Source: Ardenticatenaceae bacterium
GTDB taxonomy: Bacteria; Chloroflexota; Anaerolineae; Promineifilales; Promineifilaceae
NCBI GenBank assembly: GCA_020634235.1
Contig: JACKCB010000002.1
Location: 1,612,001-1,676,000, forward strand
DNA length: 64,000 nucleotides
Direction of reading: 5' to 3'
The notes under the pieces are model-generated. The model saw only the letters and a list, made by a program, of their open reading frames with translations, did not search any database and had not been told where the DNA came from. The position numbers and the translations under genes were made by a program. Positions 17,302 to 24,935 of this stretch are shown here, one piece after another (position 1 is the first letter of the stretch; each line of letters opens with the position of its first letter).

Positions 17302-19551
17302 ATGAGCACGCACTCGCGGCAGCAACATTGGCCCTTCTGGGTCCTCCTCCTGGCCTATCTCAGCCTGACCCTGGTCTACAGCGCCACCTTCCCCCCCTTC
17401 GAAGGCCCCGACGAGCCGCAGCACCTGGCCTACATCGAGTGGCTGGTCACCCGCCGCCAGCTCCCCCCCCAGGGCGATGCCGCCTGGGAGACCCCCATCC
17501 AGCAAGAGGCCGGGCAGCCGCCCTTCTACTACCTGCTCGCCGCCCTGCCGGCCCGCCTGGCCGGCTTCAATCCCCCCGCCATATACCGTCCCAACCCCTA
17601 CTTCATCGGCCCCTTCCCGCGCGACAACATCGACAACGACCATCGCGCCATCCACGAGCCAGGCGACGGCCAGCCCCTGCGCGGCGGCTGGCTGGCCCTG
17701 CGCCTGGCCCGCCTGGTAACCACCGGCTTTGGCCTGCTGTTGGTGGGCGGCGTCTACCTGCTGGGGTGGCAGTTGCGCCCGGCCGGGACCCGCATCCCCC
17801 TGGCCGCCGCCGCCCTGGTCGCCTTCACCCCGCAGGTGTTGTTTCTCAGCGGCGTGGCCTCCAACGACATCCCCGCCGCCGCCCTCAGCACACTCACCTT
17901 GTGGCAGTTGGCCATTTTGCTGCGCCGCGGGCCTGACCCCGGCCGGGGCGCGCTCATCGGTCTGCTGCTGGGCCTGGCCACCCTCACCAAAGTCAGCGCC
18001 TCGCTGCTGGCCGTGCCCCTTGGGTTGGGGCTGCTGTGGCAGTTCGTCACCGTGCCCCGGCCGGGGCGGCGAGCCGTCTTCTTCAGCGGCCTGGCCACCG
18101 TTGGCAGCAGCTTGCTGGCCGCCGGCTGGTGGTTCTGGCGCAACTGGCGGCTGTATGGCTCCCCCCTGGGGCTGGCCACCCACGACCGCACCTCCTGGGC
18201 CATCCGCGACCCGGCCGACCTGGCCAGCCCCTACCTGCGCTGGCTAGAAGTCTTCCGCTCCTATTGGGCCGGCTTTGGCTGGGGCACCATCCGCCCGCCC
18301 GGCTGGGTCTACAGCCTGCTGCTGGGCTTCACCCTGCTGGCCCTGTTGGGGCTGGCCTGGGCCGCCTGGCGCTGGTGGCGGCGGCCGCCCGCCCCAACAG
18401 GGCCGCGGCTGGGCATTACCCCCCTGCTCTATCTGCTGCTGGCCACCACCCTGCTCCTGACCATGCTCTTCCTGGAAAGCTGGATGCGCCGCGTCAGCGC
18501 GCCCTACGGCCGGCTGCTCTTCCCGGCCATCGGGGCTATCGCCCTGCTGCTGGTTAGCGGCTGGCACCGGCTACACCCCCGCCTGCCGCTGCTGGCCTGC
18601 GCCTTTGCCGGCGGGCTGGCCCTGCTGGCCCCCTGGCTCATCATTCGCCCCGCCTACACCCCCCCGCCGCCGCTGACCGCGGCCGAAGTTGCCGCCTTGC
18701 CCCCCGGACCGGGCTGGCGTTTCCTGGACCCGGCCGGGACCCCCGTAGCCGAACTTGTCTCCATTACGCCCCTGGTAACCAGCCTGGACACCAACCCCGC
18801 TTACGACCAGACCTTGCCGGTGCAGGTGTGCTGGCGAGCGCTGGCACAAACGGAACGTCCTTACACCGTCTTGCTGCACGTCATTGGCCCGGAGAACGCC
18901 CTGGTGGCCAACCGCCGCACCTACCCCGGCCTGGGACTGTGGCCCACCCACCTCTGGACACCCGGCGACGTAATTTGCGACCTGACCCGTGTACTCATCC
19001 GCACCACGCAGGTGCCGCAGACGCTGGCCTACCAGTTGGAAATTGGCCTGCTGGATGACGCAGCCACCGGCGGCAGCGATGCCCGCCTGGTTGCCGTCGA
19101 TGCCCAGGGCCAGCCACTGAACGCCACCTTCACCGGCCGGGTGCGGCTGGCCGCGCCCAACACCCTCCAGGTCCAGCCCCAGGCTGGCGGCCCACCCATC
19201 CAACTGGTTGATTACGAATTGGCGGCGCGGTGGACACCCGGCCGGGAAGCCCCCTTCCGCCTGACCTGGACCGCCGCCGCCCCCCTGCCCGGCGATTACC
19301 AAACCTTCGTCCACCTGCGCGACCCGGCCAATGGCCAGAACGTGGCCCAGGCCGACGGCCCACCGCTGGCTGGCTGGTACCCCACCAGTTGGTGGCCGGC
19401 CGGGGAGGCCGTCACCGATTGGCGCAACTTCCCGCTGCCGGCCGATCTGCCGCCTGGTCGTTATCGCCTGGTGGTAGGTTTTTACGATCTGGCCGGCCAG
19501 CAGCGCGTGGGCCAGGAATTTGACCTGGGCCTGGTGGAGGTGCAGCCATGA
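17302..19551 (+). CDS. GT-C membrane glycosyltransferase with two C-terminal beta-rich modules (1st of cluster)
   Basis: 749 residues. The start at 17302 (MSTHSRQQ) is chosen because the frame upstream runs through the terminator; TAAAAT at 17285 may be its -10. An N-terminal membrane segment is followed by FEGPDEPQHLAYIEWL, the acidic first-loop motif of polyprenyl-phosphate-sugar-dependent transferases of the PMT/GT39 and DUF2142 type, then QEAGQPPFYYLL. About ten further membrane segments follow. After the last, two extracytoplasmic modules occur; the final one reads TFVHLRDP, ADGPPLAGWYPT, WPAGEA, LPADLPPGRYRLVVGFYD. It probably transfers a sugar outside the membrane; donor and acceptor are unknown. 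Its stop overlaps the next start (ATGA). Confidence 0.85.
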   Translation: MSTHSRQQHWPFWVLLLAYLSLTLVYSATFPPFEGPDEPQHLAYIEWLVTRRQLPPQGDAAWETPIQQEAGQPPFYYLLAALPARLAGFNPPAIYRPNPYFIGPFPRDNIDNDHRAIHEPGDGQPLRGGWLALRLARLVTTGFGLLLVGGVYLLGWQLRPAGTRIPLAAAALVAFTPQVLFLSGVASNDIPAAALSTLTLWQLAILLRRGPDPGRGALIGLLLGLATLTKVSASLLAVPLGLGLLWQFVTVPRPGRRAVFFSGLATVGSSLLAAGWWFWRNWRLYGSPLGLATHDRTSWAIRDPADLASPYLRWLEVFRSYWAGFGWGTIRPPGWVYSLLLGFTLLALLGLAWAAWRWWRRPPAPTGPRLGITPLLYLLLATTLLLTMLFLESWMRRVSAPYGRLLFPAIGAIALLLVSGWHRLHPRLPLLACAFAGGLALLAPWLIIRPAYTPPPPLTAAEVAALPPGPGWRFLDPAGTPVAELVSITPLVTSLDTNPAYDQTLPVQVCWRALAQTERPYTVLLHVIGPENALVANRRTYPGLGLWPTHLWTPGDVICDLTRVLIRTTQVPQTLAYQLEIGLLDDAATGGSDARLVAVDAQGQPLNATFTGRVRLAAPNTLQVQPQAGGPPIQLVDYELAARWTPGREAPFRLTWTAAAPLPGDYQTFVHLRDPANGQNVAQADGPPLAGWYPTSWWPAGEAVTDWRNFPLPADLPPGRYRLVVGFYDLAGQQRVGQEFDLGLVEVQP

Positions 19552-22370
19552 CCCGGCCGGGGAGCAGCCAGGTACGTCTCTGGTCTGCGGCCTTGTTGGT
19601 TGTGCTGCTGCTGGCTTTCGGCCTGCGTACTTACCAGCTAGAAGCGCAGTCGCTGTGGTCCGACGAAGGGTTGAGCCTCTACCGGGCGGGGCAACTGCCA
19701 GCCGAACTGCTGCGCGGCGTCATTACCGTGGATGGGGTGGAGACTCGCGACACCAACCCCCCCTTCTACTTCTTGCTGCTGCACGCCTGGCAAAGCGCCG
19801 GCGGTGTGGGGCAGGTGGCCGGTGCCGGCGTGTTTTACCTGCGCTACCTGTCCGTTTTGGCCGGCCTGCTGGCTGTGCCCCTGCTCTACCTGCTGGGGCG
19901 GCGCGCCTTTGGCTGGGGCGTGGGGCTGGCCGCGGCCCTGCTGTTGGCCATTTCCCCCTTCCACGTCTGGATGTCGCAAGAGCTGCGCAATTACAGCCTG
20001 CTGGTGCTGCTGAACCTGTTCTCGGTGTATGGGTTGTACCGCTTTATGCTGGCCCGGCCAGATGGGGAGCCGGGAGCGCGGCGCGGGCGCTGGCTGGCAT
20101 TGTGGGCCGCGGCTGGGCTGCTGGGGGTGTACACCCATTACTTTGGCTTCTTTGTCCTGGCCTACGGCGGGCTGAGCCTGCTGCTGGCCCTGGGGTGGCG
20201 GCGCTGGCGGCCGCCGTGGTGGCTGCTGGCCCTGGCCGGGCTGGCCGCCCTGGCCTTGCTGCCGGCCCTGCCCATCGCCCTGGAACGTTTCCGCGCCGGG
20301 CAGCAGGTGGATTTTGCCCTGCTGCCGCCCTGGGTGGTGCTGCGCCAGGCGCTGGCTGCCTTTGCCGTGGGCATCAGCCCCAGCCTGGAGCACCCGGCCG
20401 GGCGCATGCTGCCGGCGCTGGCCGCCTTTGCTGCCGGGTTGGGCCTGGCCATCTGGCGGCGGCGCTGGGCGGCGCTGTGGCTGACGGCCGGCTACCTGGC
20501 CGTGCCCCTGGCCATCTTGCTGCTGTTGTCGCAGGTGAACCCGCTGTACAACGGGCCGCGCCACGTACTCATCGCCTTGCCCCCCTTCCTGCTGCTGGCC
20601 GCGGTGGGGGTGGCCGATTGGCCCGGCCGGGGGCGCTGGCTGGGTTGGGCGCTGGGATTGCTGCTGCTGCTAAACCAGGCCCAATGGCTTTACGTGCAGT
20701 TTCATGACCCCGCCCTGGCCAAGGACGACGTGCGCGGCGCGGCCGAATTCCTGAACCGGCACGCCACGGCCGATGACCTGATTGTGCTGCACGACACGCT
20801 CATCCGCTTCACCTTTGAGCATTATTACCACGGCGCTGCGCCGGTGGTGACCATCCCCCCGCTGTGGCAGCAGGATACGGCGGCGGCCACGGCGGCGCTG
20901 GCCGAGGCGGGCAGCCAGGCGGCGCGCCTCTGGTTTCTGGCCCAGCCCACGCCGCGCACCGGCTTCCCCCGCGAGCTGTTGTGGGAGTGGGCCGACGCCA
21001 ACTGGCCGCGCTTTGCCACGCTGGATTTTGCCGGGCTGTGGCTGCGGGTACACCTGAACGGCTACACGCCCGACCCGGCCGTGGCGGGGCTGCCGGCCAC
21101 GGCCGGCCCGCTAGACCTGGCCTATGGCGCGGCGTTGACGGTGCAGGGGGTAACCCTGCCCAACCCCCTCCCGGCCGGGGCGACTTCCTGGCCGGTATTT
21201 TATGTGCAGCGCGGGGCGGATCCCCGGCCGGGTAATTACACCTTCTCGCTGCGGTTGGTGGATGAGGCGGGGCAGGTGTGGGCGCAGGCGGATGAGCTGC
21301 TGTGGCGGCGCTTCCCGCCGGCGGATTGGCCGGCCGATACCCTGCTGCGCTATGACCATGAGCTGCGCCTCCCGGCCGGGGTGCCGCCGGGCGAATACCA
21401 GCTCTGGCTGCGGCTGTTGGATGAGGATTTGCAGCCGGTAGCCCTGGTGGCCGGCGGCGTGGACGGCCTGTTGGGTAGGGTGCAGGTGACGGCCAGCCGC
21501 GCGCCGCAAGCGCTGGCCGAACTGCCGCCCCACACCGCGCAAAACAGCCGCTTTGGCCCGGCCACACTGCTGGGGTATGGGCTGCCGCCGTCGGGCGAGG
21601 CCCGGCCGGGGCACGTGCTGCCGCTGGACCTCTACTGGCAGGTGCGGCAGCCGCCGGCCGAGGATTTCCTGGTGCGGGCGCAGTTGCTAGACAGCGCGGA
21701 TAACGTGGTGAGTGAAGCGGTGGGGCCGCCGACGCGCAGCGATTATCCACCCCGCCAATGGCAGCCGGATGAGCTGCTGCATGGCCGGCTGGACCTGGTG
21801 GTGCCAGGCACGGCCGCGCCGGGCGTACACCGCCTTCGCTTGCAGCGGCTGGACCCGGCCGGGCAGCCGTTGGGCCGCCCGGTGACGCTGGCGGAGACGC
21901 TGTCTGTGGTGGCCTGGCCGCTGGTGACGGAGCTGCCCCCCATTGCCAATCCGCTGCGGGCTGATTTTGGCCAGCCGTCGCTGATTGAGCTGCATGGCTA
22001 TGAGCTGGTGGGGTTGCCCCGGCCGGGGGAGACCCTGGCCCTGACGCTGCACTGGCGCGCGGCCGGGCCGGCCATTCCGCTTAATTACCACGTGTTTGTC
22101 CATCTGCTGGATGCGGCGGACAATATCGTGGCCCAGGGAGATGGCCCGCCGCTGTATGGCGCGCGCCCCACCGCCGGTTGGCGGCCGGGCGAGGTGCTGG
22201 CGGACGAGCATCTGCTGCTGCTGCCGGCCGATCTGCCGCCCGGCGAGTACACTATCTTGCTGGGTTTCTACGATCCCGACACCTTTGCCCGCTTGCCGGC
22301 CACCATTGCTGGCCAGCCGCAACCGGACGATGCCGTTGCCTGCTGCCGGCTGCCGGTAACAGGCGACTAA
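19548..22370 (+). CDS. GT39/PMT-like membrane glycosyltransferase with three C-terminal modules (2nd of cluster)
   Basis: 940 residues. The ATG overlaps the previous stop. The N-terminal membrane segment leads to SLWSDEGLSLYRAG, where the Asp-Glu pair is the expected catalytic/metal site of PMT-type transferases, then RDTNPPFYFLLLHAW and FHVWMSQELRNYSLLV, typical of ArnT/PMT-like proteins. About ten membrane helices end near residue 395. The rest is outside the membrane: an HD-rich linker, then three copies of the shared beta-rich module, the last with VFVHLLDAADN, GDGPPLYG and LPADLPPGEYTILLGFYD. It is the longest member of the cluster and has the most modules. Function by family: transfer of a lipid-linked sugar; acceptor unknown. 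Confidence 0.87.
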   Translation: MTRPGSSQVRLWSAALLVVLLLAFGLRTYQLEAQSLWSDEGLSLYRAGQLPAELLRGVITVDGVETRDTNPPFYFLLLHAWQSAGGVGQVAGAGVFYLRYLSVLAGLLAVPLLYLLGRRAFGWGVGLAAALLLAISPFHVWMSQELRNYSLLVLLNLFSVYGLYRFMLARPDGEPGARRGRWLALWAAAGLLGVYTHYFGFFVLAYGGLSLLLALGWRRWRPPWWLLALAGLAALALLPALPIALERFRAGQQVDFALLPPWVVLRQALAAFAVGISPSLEHPAGRMLPALAAFAAGLGLAIWRRRWAALWLTAGYLAVPLAILLLLSQVNPLYNGPRHVLIALPPFLLLAAVGVADWPGRGRWLGWALGLLLLLNQAQWLYVQFHDPALAKDDVRGAAEFLNRHATADDLIVLHDTLIRFTFEHYYHGAAPVVTIPPLWQQDTAAATAALAEAGSQAARLWFLAQPTPRTGFPRELLWEWADANWPRFATLDFAGLWLRVHLNGYTPDPAVAGLPATAGPLDLAYGAALTVQGVTLPNPLPAGATSWPVFYVQRGADPRPGNYTFSLRLVDEAGQVWAQADELLWRRFPPADWPADTLLRYDHELRLPAGVPPGEYQLWLRLLDEDLQPVALVAGGVDGLLGRVQVTASRAPQALAELPPHTAQNSRFGPATLLGYGLPPSGEARPGHVLPLDLYWQVRQPPAEDFLVRAQLLDSADNVVSEAVGPPTRSDYPPRQWQPDELLHGRLDLVVPGTAAPGVHRLRLQRLDPAGQPLGRPVTLAETLSVVAWPLVTELPPIANPLRADFGQPSLIELHGYELVGLPRPGETLALTLHWRAAGPAIPLNYHVFVHLLDAADNIVAQGDGPPLYGARPTAGWRPGEVLADEHLLLLPADLPPGEYTILLGFYDPDTFARLPATIAGQPQPDDAVACCRLPVTGD

Positions 22371-22408
22371 CAGACGTCATTTGGCACTTAGGGTTCGCTC
22401 GCAATTAG

Positions 22409-22496
22409 GTTTGTAGTAAAGGCTTTGGCCGTGTAGACCGCTAAAGCGGTTACTACGAACGAGCGGTTATTACGAACGAGCGGTTACTACGAACGG
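22409..22496. repeat. Palindromic/REP-like intergenic repeat with three 17-bp units
   Basis: GTTTGTAGTAAAGGCTTTGG (from 22409) is an imperfect inverted copy of the following CTAAAGCGGTTACTACGAAC. The right arm is then repeated as 17-bp units at 22446, 22463 and 22480, the middle unit differing by one base. It sits between two glycosyltransferase genes and may form a hairpin in the transcript. Confidence 0.75.
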
Positions 22497-22569
22497 AAAG
22501 TCCAAAGTTGATTTTGGACGGACCCTTAGCGACACGTCACACGGAACACGGAACACGAATCACGCCCCT

Positions 22570-24783
22570 ATGCCCCGCCATCGCCTGCTCCTCCTGGCTA
22601 TCCTGGCCCTTTACCTGCTGATCACGCTAGCTTATGGCGTGGTGAATCCGCTGTTTGAAGCGCCGGATGAGCAACTGCATTATTTCACGGCCCAGTACGT
22701 GGCCGATACGGGGCGGCTGCCGGCGGTAACAACGCCGCCCAACAGCCTGATGGGGCAGGAGGCGGCCCAGCCGCCGCTCTACTACTTGCTGGCCGGGTGG
22801 TTGATCCGGCCGGTGGATACAGACATGGACCGGGCGGCGGCTGAACTGTGGTTCAATCCGTATGTGCGGCTGGGGGATGCGGCTTCGCCCACCAATCGTA
22901 ACGCCTTTGTGCATCCGCCGGCCGAGGGATGGCCGTGGGCGGGGCAGGTGCTGGCCGGACATGGGCTGCGGGGCGTGGCGGCGCTGCTGGGACTGGGCAC
23001 GCTGTTGTGCATTTATGGCGCGGGGCGGGTGGTGTGGCCGGCTGACCCCGGCCGGGCGCTGCTGGCCGTGGCCCTGGTCGCCTTCTTGCCCCAATTCAAC
23101 TTCTTGCACAGCGCCATCAGCAATGACCCGCTGGTTGTGCTGCTGAGTGCGGCGGCGCTGGCGCAGTTGTTGTGGTGGTGGGTGCGGGGCGGCGGGCGCT
23201 GGCGCTTGCTGCTGCTGGGGCTGACCCTGGGGCTGGCGATTCTGAGCAAGATGGCCGGGCTGCTGCTGCTGCTGTATGCCCTGGGCTTTGTGGCCCTGCG
23301 GGCGCTGCGTGATGGGGCAACCTGGCGCCAGGGATTGGCCGCGGCGCTGCGCGACGGCTTGTGGCTGCTGCTCCCGGCCGGGGCGGTGGCCGGCTGGCTG
23401 TTGTGGCGCAACTGGGCGCTGTATGGCGATGTGACGGCCACCAGCCAGTTTATTGCGCTGGCGGGAGGCGACCGGGGGTACACGCTGGCCCAGGTGCTGG
23501 GCGAAAGCGGCGGGCTGCTGCGCTCGCTGGTGGCCGTGTTTGGCTGGATGAATGTGGCCCCGCCGGGCTGGGTGTATGGCGTATGGGCGGGGTTGGGATT
23601 GCTGGCGCTGGCCGGCGGCGTGCTGACCCTGGCGGGGCGGGCGGTACCCCGGCCGGGGGCGGGCGGCCCGGCCGGGTGGCGGGCGGCGCTGGCCAGCGGC
23701 TGGTTCCTGGCCCTGCTGCTGGCGCTGTGGGTGGGGCTGGTCTATGCCGGGCTGGTGCAGTTTATGCGGCATACACCGGCGGCCCAGGGGCGGCTGCTCT
23801 TTCCGGCGCTGCTGCCGCTGGCCCTGGGGTTGGCCTGGGGTCTGGCGCAACTGCGCCGCCATTGGCTGCTGGTGTTGGCCCCGCTGCTGGCCCTGGCAAC
23901 CACGCTGTACAGCCTGTGGTTTGTGGTGCGCCCGGCTTACGCCTATCCGCCGCTAATCGCCCTGGCGGATATCCCGGCCGGGGCGCAGTGGGTGGGGCAG
24001 GAGATGGGCCAGGGGCTAACGCTGCTGGCCGCTGAGTTGGAGACAACCGAGACCCGGCCGGGGGAGGTGGTTTGGGTGACGCTGTACTGGCAGGGGACGG
24101 CGGCGCCACAAGCCGCGCCCGAACTGGTGCTGGAGCTGTTTGGGCGGGAATGGGCGCTGGTGGGCAAGCTGCAAACGTATCATGGTGGTGGGCTGTACCC
24201 GGCGAATTTGTGGCCGGCCGGGGGGGTGGTGGCCGACCGGGTGGGCGTGCGCCTGGACGATGCGCTGGCAACGCCGGTGGCCGCGCCGCTGCAAGTGCGG
24301 CTGGTGGACGGCGGCGAGCCGCTGGTGGTGGGCGTGGTGAAGGTGGCCGGGGAGATGGCCCCGGCCGGGGCCGAGGTGCCGCTGCTGGGGCAGTTTGGCG
24401 AGGGGATTGGCCTGCTGCGGGCGGAGCTGGCGCAGGCGGCGGCCCGGCCGGGGGCGGCGGTGGGGGTGGCGGTGACGTGGCGGGTGTTGGCCCCGGCCGG
24501 GGGGGATTACACGACCTTTGTGCATCTGGGTGACCCAACCCAGCCGCCGCTGGCTACCGGGGATGCACCACCGCTACAGGGGCATTACCCTACTCGTTAC
24601 TGGGCTGCCGGGGAGGTGATTGAGGACAGCTACGAGATCGTCTTGCCAGCCGATCTGGCCCCCGGCCGGTATCCGGTCTGGTTGGGGCTGTACAACGAGA
24701 GCGGCCGCCTGCCGTTGACCGTTGACGGCCAGCGCCAGGGGAATGACGCGTATCTGGTGGGTTGGCTGGTGGTTGGGCCGTGA
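22570..24783 (+). CDS. GT-C membrane glycosyltransferase with two C-terminal modules (3rd of cluster)
   Basis: 737 residues. After the first helix comes FEAPDEQLHYFTAQYVADTG, matching the acidic loop of the first and fourth members (APDEQ, GPDEP and ASDEY respectively), then QEAAQPPLYYLLAGWL and FNFLHSAISNDPLVVLL. The membrane part ends near residue 455. Two beta-rich modules follow: one with VTLYWQGTA and YPANLWPAGG, the last with TFVHLGDP, GHYPTRYW, AAGEVIEDSYEI and LPADLAPGRYPVWLGLY. It is separated from the second member by about 200 bp holding the palindromic repeat, so it may have its own promoter or rely on read-through. Paralogous to its neighbours by architecture; the acceptor is unknown. 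Confidence 0.85.
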   Translation: MPRHRLLLLAILALYLLITLAYGVVNPLFEAPDEQLHYFTAQYVADTGRLPAVTTPPNSLMGQEAAQPPLYYLLAGWLIRPVDTDMDRAAAELWFNPYVRLGDAASPTNRNAFVHPPAEGWPWAGQVLAGHGLRGVAALLGLGTLLCIYGAGRVVWPADPGRALLAVALVAFLPQFNFLHSAISNDPLVVLLSAAALAQLLWWWVRGGGRWRLLLLGLTLGLAILSKMAGLLLLLYALGFVALRALRDGATWRQGLAAALRDGLWLLLPAGAVAGWLLWRNWALYGDVTATSQFIALAGGDRGYTLAQVLGESGGLLRSLVAVFGWMNVAPPGWVYGVWAGLGLLALAGGVLTLAGRAVPRPGAGGPAGWRAALASGWFLALLLALWVGLVYAGLVQFMRHTPAAQGRLLFPALLPLALGLAWGLAQLRRHWLLVLAPLLALATTLYSLWFVVRPAYAYPPLIALADIPAGAQWVGQEMGQGLTLLAAELETTETRPGEVVWVTLYWQGTAAPQAAPELVLELFGREWALVGKLQTYHGGGLYPANLWPAGGVVADRVGVRLDDALATPVAAPLQVRLVDGGEPLVVGVVKVAGEMAPAGAEVPLLGQFGEGIGLLRAELAQAAARPGAAVGVAVTWRVLAPAGGDYTTFVHLGDPTQPPLATGDAPPLQGHYPTRYWAAGEVIEDSYEIVLPADLAPGRYPVWLGLYNESGRLPLTVDGQRQGNDAYLVGWLVVGP

Positions 24784-24860
24784 GGGGGTGGAGGGGTGGA
24801 GGGGTGACGTTGTTGCCTGTGGAATGGGTCGCAGGCGATGGCGATTGTGTTTCGCGAAGC

Positions 24861-24908
24861 GCGCTTGACAGCGCGCTTGACAGCGTGCTTGACAGCGCGC
24901 TTGACAGC
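24861..24908. repeat. Four 12-bp tandem repeats upstream of the 4th glycosyltransferase
   Basis: GCGCTTGACAGC occurs at 24861, 24873 and 24897, with one variant, GTGCTTGACAGC, at 24885. Each contains TTGACA. The period keeps reading frame, so copy number could change without frameshift if the region is translated. Confidence 0.85.
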
Positions 24909-24935
24909 GGGCGGTTCTCGCGTGACACTTGGGCT

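Noticed and set aside
24861..24908. Four TTGACA hexamers as stacked -35 boxes
   Set aside because: They come from a 12-bp repeat and lack properly spaced -10 partners; recorded as a repeat only.
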